From Chaunax sp. Z400 (lineage: Eukaryota > Chordata > Actinopteri > Lophiiformes > Chaunacidae), in NCBI GenBank assembly GCA_037577475.1, contig CM075184.1:31885594-31949593 (forward strand): a stretch of DNA of 64,000 nucleotides, in the 5' to 3' direction. The notes below the pieces were generated by a model. That model searched no databases and was not told where the DNA came from. It saw only the letters and a list, made by a program, of their open reading frames with translations. Position numbers and translations under genes: made by a program. Shown one piece after another: positions 1 to 24,600 of the stretch; within the stretch, counting starts at the first letter, position 1, and each line of letters begins with the position of its first letter.

Positions 1-775
1 ATCATCAAAACAAATAACAAGTAGTGGAGCAAAAATCAAGTCAGGCTAATTTATTCAGTAAGTCCACTCAATAAAAACAATATCTTTCTCTCCGACCACT
101 GAGGAGAAAACTGACTGTCAATGTAAAGTTAACCAGTGCTAAGAATGATTTAACACAGAACCTGCAGCAAATGTTACATTACCAAAGCTGTCAACACTTT
201 TGTTTCTTTCTTAGCAAAGCAGTCATTGGGCACTTATAATTATACACACATATGTATGCAGTCAGTTGGAAATACAGTATGAAGTTAACATCCCATCAGG
301 ATTAGGGCCGTTAATCACATTCACAGGTTTCAGTCACTTGTAAAATCTATTGTCAGTGAACCCTGAAGCTGTTCTATAATAAATGTCCCATATTTATGGT
401 ATAAACGCATTAAATGCATCGTGGTAAGTGGTAAATATGCAACTTAAAGTTTGACAAAAAGGAAAAAAAATACATAAATTATTACATTTTTGAGAGTGAA
501 AGCAAATGTTATGAGGGTAAAACTTTATTCTATGACAATCACAAACTAGAGGTGTGAGTTTTTCTCTAGTATTTACGGCGAAAGCACTAATATATAATGA
601 CATATGGGATCCACTGTTAGTCTGTTCTAATTGATCTCCAGTGATGTGCTGTGTAATCTCTTCGGGGAAAAGGGTTGGCCATTTACTGTTCCAGATGATT
701 CTGGTAAGAGTCATTCATCACAGATTTCTAACAGTACAAACAGGAGTGTGTGTCATTTAGACCGAACAAGTCTTC
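1..775 (-). other. anpep 3' UTR and downstream flank
   Basis: AT-rich, with no coding similarity on either strand. Minus-strand AATAAA hexamers occur at 524-529 (about 250 nt after the stop) and at 50-55; either could set the 3' end. The true cleavage site cannot be fixed from sequence alone. Confidence 0.5.
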
Positions 776-12271
<11,496 letters not shown>

Positions 12272-12390
12272 GTCCACTTCAGGAGATAACTGAGGGGCTT
12301 CAGTCTGTGTTTGTCCAGCACAGCAGGTCAGCTCCCTTCTCAGTTGATGGTTGAGCTATTAACGTGGCAAAAAAGACATTTTCATAGCAC
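12272..12390 (-). other. anpep: anpep 5' UTR, part in coding exon 1 (predicted)
   Basis: A good acceptor on the minus strand (TTTCTCTTTAG) ends at 12391. Between it and the ATG is a short upstream ORF of eight codons (two ATGs close to 12384) that stops before the main start. Predicted from splice consensus only. Confidence 0.5.
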
Positions 12391-13959
12391 CTAAAGAGAA
12401 ACAAAAAGATAGGAAAACGTTAGTCACTTAGTCTGCACCTCAGCAGCTCTTAGATTTGTAAAGGTTAAGAAATGATCCTCAATAAATAAAGATCCAAACT
12501 GCATTTTAGTTTCATTGCGCTGCAAATAGAGTAGCTACAATACAAGAAATAAAGACTAAACTTGTAGAGAAAATGGCTTAATATTAGTGAAATTATCTGT
12601 TCATGCAGCAAGATAATTTTTTTTCTTGTCAAAAAATCTTTGAATAAGTTGATTCAGTCTAGAAATAAGTAGGCAAGATTTAAGAAACAACAACTAATAA
12701 ATGACTTTTAAAACAAGATAATCAATCTCATGTTTCCAGATCTAAGATTTTAAATTTAGGAAAGTACAGAACAGTAGACTGTGTAACTACGGGCAACAAG
12801 TACAGTACTATTTAAGGGGAATAAATTATTACATTTCAGTAATTTAATTTCAGTAATTATCAAAAATACATTATGTGCCACCAGAAAATAAAAGCATTAA
12901 ATGCATTCACAACTGCTTCACGTTACTTTTGTATCAGTACGTCTCTCCAGGACGGTTCCAAGGGAAGCTCAGCTGTTACCTTTCACATAAAAACAACCAG
13001 CTGAGTGTAAATGTCATGACAACAGGTCATCAGGAGTATTTTACAACTAAAAATGTCCAGGACAAAATCGACTGTATTTACTATCTCTTCTGTACAGGCT
13101 CAAACGATTCAGTTAGAACAAAGATCAAACATAAAACAGACTCTTGTGATTGTATTATCAGTAAGCAGCATTTATAACTGATATATTTCTTATTATAGAT
13201 AGGCCTGCTTTCTGATATTCCCAGCGGTCTGACATTTTTATGTAGTCCTTGCTCATAAACTCTAGACCATAAACGCTCATCATGAATTAGGACTTTAAAT
13301 TGAAAAGTCATTAAGAATTGTGAGGGAGATGAAAATGTATGTATCGCTTGTCATTCGTACAACAGTGGTGAACAATGACAAAAAAAAATTGTAATAAAAA
13401 TCAATTAACAATTCTGCTGGTCTTAGTGGGAGATCAGTATAGTTTCTCCCTCTAAATCAAAATGACTTTACATTATCATAATTGCAGAGTGATCAGCTGT
13501 GCTAATAGCTGCATACAGACATACAGTATATGACAGCAGATAACAGGAACTTCTTGCTACGTGTTGCAGCGACCATTTAACGTCCAAATTCTGACTGCGC
13601 ACATTTTTTCCCTTCTCTCCTTCCTATCTGATAGCATGTACAGATGTTTCCTGTTCAACGTTATCATGTAATCATTTCTATTGTATGACTAATCGTGTTG
13701 TGTGATAACAGAAATATCCAGAATAGACAGCCACACATTGTCAGGAGATCTGTCAGCTGTTCACATGAAGGTGTGTTGGTTTGGGCAATACCAGCCTTCT
13801 AGAAGTAATAAAGGAGTTAGAAACAATAAAATAGTTGGGTAATAGTTTGATTAGTATGTTATTTTAGTATCCAGAAATATCGATTAAATATCCTCCACCA
13901 CCTTTCCATATAGGGCAGATTCAATAGAGGGATTATAAGTAGAAACTTCTTAAACTTAC
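12391..13959 (-). other. putative anpep leader intron
   Basis: AT-rich and without coding signal. It carries a copy of a dispersed hairpin-bearing repeat at 12578-12735. Otherwise I see nothing recognisable. Confidence 0.45.
12578..12735. repeat. dispersed hairpin-bearing repeat, copy 2
   Basis: Second copy of the family at 3100-3262 with the same word order, including GTGAAATTATCTG, CATGCAGCAAGATAATTTT, GAATAAGTTGATTCAGTCTA and GACTTTTAAAACAAGATAAT. Located upstream of the anpep coding start. Confidence 0.6.
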
Positions 13960-14060
13960 CTATTGCTGAGTATCAAAGTTCAACCTTGACAATGGACTTT
14001 GAGAGAAATAACACACTCTCTGTGATGACAACTGAACCACCTCCACGTCTAAACTCTATC
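13960..14060 (-). promoter_or_regulatory. candidate anpep non-coding first exon and promoter
   Basis: The strong donor CAATAG|GTAAGT (exon edge at 13960) pairs in consensus with the acceptor at 12391, implying a 1.57-kb leader intron. Within 40 nt upstream of the donor lies CAAAGTCCA (13993-14001, minus strand), the core HNF4 motif, and AGATAG (14056-14061), a GATA-type site. Both fit an enterocyte/kidney gene. No TATA box is evident. The transcription start is not determinable here. Confidence 0.4.
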
Positions 14061-14099
14061 TGCTAATGTAGACCACATTCCTATGAATGATGAGTAACA

Positions 14100-17000
14100 T
14101 TTAGACACGGACACATCTAATGAGTGACGCCATGACCTTTGAAGTAATTACATTTATTTTCTTACAAACTATTACATCTGCAGAAGGAAACAATAGAAGT
14201 GTTTGATAAAAGGTGGAGGTTGTTCTAATTTCGGTCAGGAGACACTGCACTTATTTTAAAAACTAAATTGATGGCTATTCTACAAACTATGGTGCTTTGT
14301 AATCTAGCACTATGTCTATGTTTTTCATAATAACAGGTTACAGTTAAAGGTAAGATTTCCTTTGTTACAGGAGCCTACATTGTTCCTGCATGTGTGCCTG
14401 CATGTGTCCACCTCAGCTGACTGAGGCTACACCCAGTCTACAACATGCTTTTAGTTCTTTCCTGGCCTACAGACAATTCTCTATTATGACGTTAACATCC
14501 ATTATGTGTGATAAAGATACAAAACCTTTAAAATAAATGTAAGATGTTGATCATGGAAATTCAAATTCCTATTAACTTGAAGCTTTCTTGGTATTTCAGC
14601 CTGTTACTCACTGTAAACAAGGCAGCAATAAATAAAAATAAACAAAATGAGATGATCAAATAACAAAACTTGTTGAAAAGATCCAGTAAACTGCAGCAGC
14701 AATAAGACACTCTTTCTTAGGGGGTTTCTATCACTTTATTTAAAAAGACTCCAAGACTGAAAAGATCCCTGAGTCCTTCAGGCACCAAAAAAAAAAGGTT
14801 AATCTACAACTCATGGTGCACCATGCATCTTTAGCACTTTGATGATACGAGGAGGCTACAGGTAAAGATATTTCTGTATATTTGGAGCCACATAGTCTAC
14901 AATAATCTACCATAATCCTGTCTGTCCAGTGAGTCATTAGATTATTATGGTGAGAACTCCACAGTATATGAACATCTGGAAATGATATTCTGTATCTGCT
15001 TCTAGGATCTCTCTATATTATGAAACATGCTCTCAGCTGTCTGTGCCACGTCCATGGTCATCCTCTAGTGTTTGTCCCTTCCCTGTGTCTCCTGTGCTCC
15101 TGCCTGTCTCTCTCGCTCTCTCTCTCTCTCTATCTTAAATAACCCTTGGGGAGGGTCCACCACATTAAGTGTTATCCCAAACTATCACACTGAAGTGAAA
15201 GTGCGTTAAGAAACACTTTGACAGGAGTCCACATCGACGCTGGCTGCTCATTGGCTGCTTATGTCAAAGCCGCCGCCATATTGGGAAGAGCAAAGATGGC
15301 CTGTGAACAGTAGAAGTAAATGGGGGAGCACTATAACGTTTAAATTATTCAATTCATTTCAGCCACTTGTTTTTATATTCAAGGGTTTCTAATCTACATA
15401 GAGAATGAAAAAAAATCCCTCCTGTTACCAGAGCTTTTTATCCATAAAAACGACAGCCCCTCTGCTTCCTGTTGGTGTAATTATTCTGAGAACTACTCCT
15501 TTAGTTTAGTCCTACTTACTGTTTTTTTTCTGTGTGCCTCAGGATCAACTCGTATCTACCTGTCTGCCTGTCTGCCGTCCCTGACCCCTGTCAGTCATCA
15601 CCTCTTCTCCTCCTCACCTTCATTCCACAGCACCTCACAATAAACCTCCATAAACCTTTGCCTCACCTCTGCGTCCGTGTCCTGCACTTGCGTCCACGTC
15701 CTGCACTTGCGTCCACTTTGCAACAGCACCACAACAATCTGTGACTCTGCCATGCGGTGCCTGGAAAATGAGCAAATCTACAGTTTGTGGTTTGGAAGTG
15801 GTTAAAAATCACAGAGGTCACAGAGGTTAAAAATGTAGATATACAGTACTCCTTTTTAAATAGTATAAGAAAAAAAATTATAAATGTAAAATATTTAAAG
15901 TCAGTTCCTTATAGGAATATGGTGTTTGTATTATTATATTTTTGTTGTCAATATAATTAATTAGCTATTTAGTATGAGATTTATAGACACCATAACCACA
16001 TTATCATATGATATACAGGTAAAAAGCTAACATGGCAGCTGCTGAGAGCTAAGCTAGTTACCCTTGACAGGAATAGCTGTCTTTTTTTTCTTTTTTTATC
16101 ATGATTGGATTTAGTCACTGTAGAAATTGTGGAATAACAAACTGGATTATTTCTAGTTTTAATCACACATAAGAGTTAGAGGAAAATTGGAGAAGTCATG
16201 TAGCTTTTTTTTAAAAATCCCACAAGCAAGTTTTTGTCTTATGTATTTCTCTTTTTCTGTCCAGGCATAATTAAAAAAAGTCAAATTAAGGTCCTCTTGG
16301 TCAATGTTATCCAAATAGATCATGTGATTTTCCTTTTTAAGGTTTGCCTTTGTCACATTGTCTGTTAAAACATGTGGGATAAATAATATAAATATATATA
16401 TATATAATATATTATATAATATATATATAATATATAATATAATATATATATATGAAACTAATCAGCAGTGTTTTTGATAAATGTCTAATGCCCCAAATGC
16501 ACTTAGACCAAGTACATAAAAAAATGCATCACATCATTATTCATCTCTTTTTTTCACCCTGTCCAAACACACACACTTTTGAGTTATTCTACCTTCACAT
16601 AAAGCTGTGACCTTCTCTATCAACTGTGTGGTCTCAGCTCCACACTGAACAGATTAGTTTCAGCTGTAGGAGCTGCACAGATTACATGCAGAACAGCCCA
16701 CGCTAGATGACAGACAACCAAATAAATCCACACGCGAGCCAAGAAGCTGGACTGAGACTTCAGATTCATGATGAATTATCTCCCAGTTGAAGCAACAGGC
16801 TTAACTGCATTGCACAAGTTCTATACTTTTTGCATACCACTGAAAGAGTGGTTACTAGCCTAAGGTATAGATCTGTCATTTGAGCTGAGAGCAGCGAAAT
16901 CAAAACGACTGATGAAGGAAGAAACTATTCAAATGGCTGCTTTGTGTGAACTTTTTATAAACAGCACTTCACAGAGGGTATATTCTGTCTATAGAGCATT

Positions 17001-18050
17001 CATGTTCCATATATGAACAGTCAGAGATGAACCTTTTTGATGCAGACGTCTGAGAAACCATCCCCCCGTGTGAAAGGCTGAAATGTAAAGCCAATACAGC
17101 CTTTGCTTCAGGACATTACGGCACCTTTGCTTTGAAGGAAATCACAACAAAATGAGTGACCTGGCATGCAGCATGTTGGATAAACACGTCAAACATGGTG
17201 AAATGACAACGTACCAAGACCTGTGTAGCTGGACGTCCGCAGCAAGCTCAGATTTCAGTCTGTATGAGATGCAGAAGTTGAGCTGGAATGATCCTGGCTG
17301 CATCTGTGAGGGTGGAGGTGGGAGGTGGCGATCGCTACCACAGGTTTTCCTGGGGATGTACTGTAGGGGAAGGAACAATTACCTCAACTTCCCTCCCCTA
17401 AAAAAAAAAAATCCCTAAATTTGGAAAGGGGGGGTTGGAAGAAGGTGGTTGTATCAACAAGACTGATTGTGGCAGAGCAGAAAGAACTCAGAGCTACAGA
17501 CTGGTCTGACCCATCAGTCACATGATGCTGGTTGACCACAGCTAACCTGTTGATGCATCAGAAAAAAAATCTAATGAGCTTTTAGACAACAAAAGGCACA
17601 ACCACAGATTTGAATTTTAATCTATTTAATTTAGTAATGTTTTTGACACATCCTTCCTTGAGATCAACAGGACTTAATGGAAAAAAGAACCAGAGCAGAG
17701 AATGGCTTAAATAACAGAATCTGATTACACGTATACAGTAAGACACAAATACACTTTGTACAATTACAGATACAAAAAGGAGAAAATGAGTCTGTTGCCT
17801 CTCAAAACGAATGTTGCAAGAAGCGAGATACTATCACAGCACATGAACTCTGCTAGAACATCTCAATTGCCGTACTGAGCACATTCTGCACTCAGGAGAA
17901 CAATATTATTGAAAAAAAGTCACAAGGATTTCAGAGACACGATATATCACAGAGAAAGAAAAATAAACCGTGACAAGCCCAAACTGTACAAACACACTTG
18001 GAACAGGCGATGAAGATATTTTTAAGTAACTGTAGCCCGATACAGACGCC
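14100..18050. other. intergenic region between anpep and ap3s2
   Basis: No exon of a recognisable protein on either strand. It holds a short CT run (15111-15132), a retroelement-like CT/AATAAA stretch with a 19-bp tandem duplication (about 15530-15760) and an AT microsatellite (16381-16453). A GC-richer block at 17140-17400 is open in both directions but has no recognisable product. The right end merges with the ap3s2 3' UTR. Confidence 0.6.
16381..16453. repeat. AT-rich microsatellite
   Basis: Mixed (TA)n and TAATAT units, about 70 bp, in the anpep/ap3s2 intergenic region. Confidence 0.9.
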
Positions 18051-18057
18051 AAAGGAT

Positions 18058-18525
18058 TTTATTACAGCGATCTGATCTGAGCCGATCCAAAACCTCACTG
18101 TGGACAAGGGAACGTTTTGAAACCTTGGACGAGACAACCACTGATGAATGTCAGACATGTTGTGCAGAAAAGGAGGCAAAAACTGGACCAACTGTTTGTT
18201 TTTTCTTTTGGAAAGAGTTTGAAATCAACTGGAACGAAAAACACAGAAAGAGTAGCATAAAATACATCAATATCAATATCATCCTTGATGCTTTATAGAA
18301 TCAAACTTTACAGTATTGTGCAAATCTTCCACCTGGAGTCATCTGTACATTCTACACAGCAGAACTCAAAACTATGCCGCGGGTCATCTCAGCCGTTCGT
18401 GTGAAAAGATTGTGAGAGAATGAGCTGCATGTGGTTCCATAATAGATGTAGAAAAAACCTTTCTCCATATGAACAGCAGAGCTGGGCGAAGGGGTGCTGC
18501 ACCAGTAGCACAGCTGGAACGCCGC
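18058..18525 (-). other. ap3s2: ap3s2 3' UTR (extent predicted)
   Basis: Non-coding sequence downstream of the stop. A minus-strand AATAAA hexamer lies at 18058-18063, about 460 nt after the stop, and is the first clear poly(A) signal. The UTR could extend further toward 17600. Confidence 0.45.
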
Positions 18526-18651
18526 TCAGAACGGGGAGAGGCTCGGCACTTTGATGTTGATGTCTCCGATGTTGATGTTGCGGGGAATCTCGGGCAGGTT
18601 CATGTTCTTCACGGCAGAGACGGCGCGAGCGGGGGCCGCCGATAGACCGCC
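18526..18651 (-). CDS. ap3s2: ap3s2 exon 6 and stop
   Basis: Residues 152-192, GGLSAAPARAVSAVKNMNLP through VPSLSPF, then TGA at 18526-18528. This AP-3-specific tail is unusually CpG-rich for the neighbourhood, as befits conserved coding sequence. Confidence 0.96.
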   Translation of the reverse strand, partial: GGLSAAPARAVSAVKNMNLPEIPRNINIGDINIKVPSLSPF

Positions 18652-21600
18652 CTATCAAAATAAAACAACATGGAAAACGCCTTTAAAGCTACCGTGTGTG
18701 GAATTATTATGTGATTATATGCTCCTTATTTTTTCGTTGTTTTTGTCATCGTTTTATGGAAGAATGGTGGTTTTGGTTTTGCATGTTGGTCAACCTGAAC
18801 GTACCAACATACCAACAAACATTTCTAAAGCATGCCGTGAAATTAAAGCTTAACAAATCAGCTTGCTCACAGTGTCCCATCATGTCTCCTGCACTCGTAA
18901 CAGTGTTGTGATGATGAACTGTTAAAGACAACGCTTTGTTGTCGGTGCGTACGAATTCAGAGATGGACACAAATTTAGCTGCTCAAATGCAACCTTAAAA
19001 GGAATAATTCTACATTTTGGGAAATGTGCTGATTCGCTTTTGTAGCAAGAGATACTTTAATCCAGACCTGCTCTAGATCCCATTTTGCTTTGTTTTTTAC
19101 ACTTCTGCTAAAAGCACCGACTGTCTTTATGCTAAGCTAAGTGTCTCATAGCTAAAGCCTCATATTTACTGCATAGACATGAACTGTATAAACCCATTTA
19201 TGCAATAAAGAAAATAGGCTTATTGTGTCCCTGTGCCTTTAATTCGAGTGAGACGTAATCAACTCATGTCTTTTTAAAGACATTCATGTTTGGCTTTTAT
19301 ATTCAGATTCATTCTCCATCAACATGCAGCAGCTCATGAATGAGATGCTTTCTCACATCTCTGTAACAATGCAGGAGCTTCCAACATGAATGCATGAAAA
19401 AAGGAATATAGTCCATGTCCTCAGTAAACTATCAAGTCTGTCTATGATAATAAAGTGAATGGTAACCAGTGCAGCTGCCTGCCTGCCCACTCACACCAGT
19501 GGCAAGGATGCTAACAGCTCCTCTGCTGCTGAGGGGAGGGAAGCTAGAGCGCTGACACAGCTGCACCTACCACAAAAAAATGCACAATTAATTACACCAT
19601 ACACCCCCCCACACACACACCCCTAACGAATAAACCCAGGGGAACCACTGCAGCCTGTGGGCTCAAACAAGCAGAAACACTGATATGGTCCTTAAACGTG
19701 GCCAACAGACTGACCTCTGACTTCTCCATGCGGTTCTGCACCTCGACCTGAGCTACGATCTCATTCATGTTGGTCTCCAGCACCATGCCTCCCATCACCA
19801 CCTCCTGCAGGATATAATGGACCTGCAGACATAACACAGCAGTTGATAACAGTGTACAGTCATGTACTGTACAGTGGTGCATGTGTGTACAGTCAGTTCA
19901 GTCATGAAAGCAGGTCGATTTTGGAGCCACTTAACATTTAGAGGACACTACCTTATGTAACAAGAGATCTGTGAATGACGTCAGGGAGAAAATGTAATAA
20001 TAAAAACTGGATTATACAGAATACCAAATGTGATCAGATATAAGTGTTTGAGGCAGGGAGACGTTTGGTGATCCTGTCTTGTCTACTAACACAGCTCGTC
20101 TGTGTTTCTTTATTAGAGAGCGGTCCTCTCTGGAGCACAGCTCTCTGGGCTCACCAGGCGACAGTTTCAACTTCTCTTTCAAGTTTAGATTTGTAAATTC
20201 CTGTGGGCAGAAATTATTTCGGGGGAACATGAGACTCTCTTCTATTGCAGGACTGCTTTGAGGTTAGGAATGAAACAGCAACAGCTTTGAAAATGGTAGT
20301 TTTCCCATAAAGATGTATTCCTTAAATTTCCCCTTTGACAAAAAAGATTAAGATAGCTGCATGAAGTGACACAACAGAAAGAAATTAAAACATTGAAACC
20401 AGCCTAAATTTGTCATTTATTAATCTGTACCAGTCCATGACGGACTAATGTTATTAAATCTATGTTAAAAAATCTTCTGTAAAAACTGATACTTTCCTAA
20501 TGCCATACAGTCAATTTTGTCCTCCTAAGGGAGCATTCTGAGAGCAAAGGGTTTGCTCTCTAGTAGAAATATTTCCAAGTTTCATCTTGGAACATTCCTC
20601 AGGCCAAGCCCCACTGAACCACATGACATCCATTTCCTGCTGAGAAAATTCAATCAAGATGGCCGCAGATGTGTCCGATTAGTTTCCAGCAACACTTCCA
20701 GCTCAGCTCCACAGAGAGAAAGGAGGCCTTGTTGTAGCCTGAGCCATACAGAGCTTTACAGAGTTTAAGGCTTTTTTTTAAAACCCATCATCCTATAAAA
20801 ATCTTTACAAGAAAAAAAAACTTTTGTTTTGTTTTTTTTCAATCGTTTCTTGAAATAATTCCTGCTTTGAAACAAAGTGCAGCCCCCAGACACTGGAGAT
20901 TTCACCTCACAGGTCAAAAAGTTAAGGAAGACCTTCAGGGCTGCAGAATCTCTCTTTCAGGATCTACAGCACATACAGGACAGGAGGCCTGTTTGATAAC
21001 AGTGGTGGTTAAAAATGATGGGTCACAAGACATAAAAAAAGAAGGGGAAAAATAACAGGAACGCAGCTGTTCCTGAAAAGCAGCTGGCTCTATGGGAAAA
21101 ACACTGCACATTTCCACCGGGGCCTTGTCTCTCTGCAGCTCATTCACAAATACATAAATCTGCTCACCTTAACGTTTTTCTTGAATATAAAAAAAAGAAA
21201 AAAAGAAAATGCAGTTTTGGAGTACAGGCGCAGTTCACATAACAGAATAAATATGAAGCTAATTTCCTGCTATAGCTTAACAAACAAAGTATATTTTACA
21301 AATGCACCACAAATCTCTGCAAACACAAAACACCATAAACAAATTAATGCATTTTGTTTCACAAATGCAAAATAAGCCTATCAAACTAACACAGAACATA
21401 TTATTAATACATCCTGCTTCAGAAATAAGAACAGAACGTCTTACATGTAAAAAAAAAAAAAAAAAATTCTACAAAGACAAATAAACATCACATGTCGTTG
21501 CAATTTCTGCCCTTGTTTGGTTTGTGTACCTCCCACCTTGCGATACTGTGAGGTGATTGGCTGAATTAAAAAGTCATTGACAGGTGGCGTACATATTGAT

Positions 21601-24600
21601 GAAATCAGTTGTTTTTTTTACTGACAGAGGCTCAACCTTTTGTTTAAATTCACCCAGAATGCCACCTGCTGTTGTGGAGGGTGAAGTACTCAGGACACTG
21701 AGAAAAAACAGAGCACAGCACAAAGGAAAGATCAGGCCACAAGTCACGAGATATATCTGTGTTTGTTTCTGAAGCATGATAAATTAGTGATATGTGATAT
21801 GTTGTGTGTTCTGGAACAAAATGCATTTATTTGTTATTGGTGTTTTGTATTTGCAAAGTAAATTGTATTTTTTAGTGTATTTCTAAAACATGTTCAATAG
21901 GTTTGGCAGGAAATCAGCTCCATGCATAAACATAAGGTTATTTTTGACATCTTTAGATGAAACTGATACTAGAAAGCGGGTAAAAACCAGCAGGTCAAAC
22001 TGTTCTGGTAAATCCATGTCTAAGTCAAAGCTACTTGTACGTTTCTGAGCTCAGCACTGTGGCACATGCAGTAGCAACATGTGGAGGAAACACTTGCAGA
22101 GGATGAAAAGAAAAGGTTCTCCCAGTCTGCACTCACCTTGTCCATGTGGAAAATGAGGTCCAGTTCACAGACGTTTTCAAAGCATTTATCCAGCGTTTCC
22201 ACAAACACCTGCAATGAGGAGGATTTGGACGATTAAATGTCTCACTTTTCAAATAAACACCCAAGAGAAACACTTTGAAGGTTATTGTTTGAGATGAGAT
22301 TTGAGGACGTAACCAATGCTGGAACCTCAGTTATTAAATGAGTAAGTAAAGATGATCATGGACAGAACCTGCAGGTAGTCAGTGGTTGGTGCAATGACTT
22401 ACGCCTCATGCATAATATGTTTTTAAAACTGCAAACAGTGGTTGATTTTGGACCAGTATTAACTAAAATAAGGGTGAGGCGATACAACTGGATCAAAACA
22501 AGCATTTGGGTTTCATGTAGATCCGTATGTGATCAACACTGTAAGCTAAGCACCTTTAAGGATCCTACAATCATGATAATTTTACAGGTGATCTACCATT
22601 TAAAGTAGGGGTTACCAAAAATTTCAACCCCCCGACCCCCAAAATAAAGGTGCCAGAGACTCAAAAACCCCTCTGTCCCCAGAGGTGGTTGAAGCATACA
22701 AACATGAAACACACATGCAATAATAGGCTTATCCAAACACACAACACACATTTTTATTTGCATGGTCTTAATTTAAATTTAACTACTATTTTTTCTCACG
22801 ACTGGGAACCCCTGATTTTAAGTATTCCTATTTTTGTATCATGTGTTGGTTGGTTTGGTCGATGCAATGATGCAAAAAAAAAAGGAGTGTAGAGGAGACA
22901 TTTGAGAAACAGACCATAATTCAAGGAAAATTTCAATCTTTATCACCCAATATAAGCCTGTTTGTCTTTTAGTCCACATGCTATAATTCTCCTTTACTGC
23001 TGATAAGGGACTCTCTTGATGACTATCTGACGTCAATGACGAGTGGAAGGACTGAGCTTGTCGACTCGCTCTCTACATAAAACTGATGTTGCTTAACATT
23101 TTAGGGCACTAACTGTTTCGTGTGAGGATGACTTATGTCTCTTGAGTGCTGCCAAAAGTACAAGTACAACAAAATATCCCCACAGGCACAATCAAGATGT
23201 GAAGCTCAGATACAAAGAAAAAAGGAATGTATCAGCACTTCAAGTGAGAACTTAGTTGAGCCGTCTGTATGGCCTGTATCTGTGATGTCAGTGTTTCCTT
23301 CCTTTGCATTTTATGAGTTCTTATCTGCCACATTTAGAAAGATTTTGACTGAGTAAGTTTCATTTCCTAGATCACCAGCATTTAAATGAACCAGTAAGGT
23401 GGCAAAAGATTTTTTTAAAAGCCTTAATGTTTTCCATAATGAATAAATACAGCATAATTTAACGGAGAGAAGGTTGTTCAGTAGGTCAAAGGAGAAAAAG
23501 AATGTCTTCTTTCCAGGCTGAGACTATTGCTTGAACAGAGGGTGATGTGGAAAAGGGGGATATTGATTTACACGTTAAATATGCCTGTAAAGCAGTTGAA
23601 TAAATGAGAAGCTGACCTGGATGAGGTCTAGTATCCCGAGCTCACTCTCAGACGAGTCCACACAGAAGACAAAGTAGAGGGTTGCATAGTGCCGGTAAAT
23701 CAGCTTGTAGTCTGAACCACCGATGAGACTGTGAGGAGAAAAAAAAACGCTACTTCAGAGGAACTTTGAAGTTCCAGAGACTCCTGTGTGTTTTTCACGC
23801 CACAACAAATTCTAGTCTGGCTTTGTGTTATATATCATCATGCCAGCAGGAATGAAACTTAACAAAGAAATACATGTATGCTATATGGTTAAAAGACGTG
23901 TTTAGGTATGGAAGTGATTTGATTGGAGGAATTATAGATGTGTGTGAGACCAAGTCTACTTGGCTTTGCCTCCATCTAATGGTTAAAATCATGTTACTGC
24001 GTCTGCAGTCAGCTGCTGATGAGCGACTCCACCAAACTGAGAAAAGTGGCCCGTGGTTTACAGTAATTAGTCTTTAAAGGTTTTGTCAAAATGTCATACC
24101 ACACCATAAACTGATGGTACTAGTCCGTCTTCCAGTACCAACGTAAACTTAAAAGGATAGTTCATCCCATGAAAAACACATATTTTTCCTCTTATTTGTA
24201 CTTCTATTATCTATCTGATGATTCCATGTTGGTTTTGATCATTTCAGACAACGTCATTAACAACCGGCCTCCTCCTCACGCGGCTCACCTGCTGTTTTGG
24301 TGACAAAATCGCCAGCGGGAAAAAAAATCCAAAATCTAAATTGTGTTTTTGGGCAACTTTATAAAACATCCTACTGATGAAGACAGTCGACAGGTCAGAG
24401 AGGGACGTAAAAGCAGGACATTGTCCCTGACACTTACATACAATCATGGAAATTTGGGGTGAATTAAAAATCGCAACAGAAACAAATCATAATAATAATG
24501 ATGATTGCAGCAGTATTTCTGATAATAGTGCATCACTGACTGCTGGCAAACACAGCTGAGACTCTTCTCAGCTTTACACGTAGTATAAATACATTGTTGT

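Noticed and set aside
12275..12277. Upstream in-frame GTG as an anpep start
   Set aside because: It lies two codons before an ATG in good context; the family N-terminus begins at that ATG.
17152..17418. 88-codon open frame on the plus strand and overlapping minus-strand frame
   Set aside because: Both strands are open over the same GC-richer block, no protein family is recognised and no splice partners are seen.
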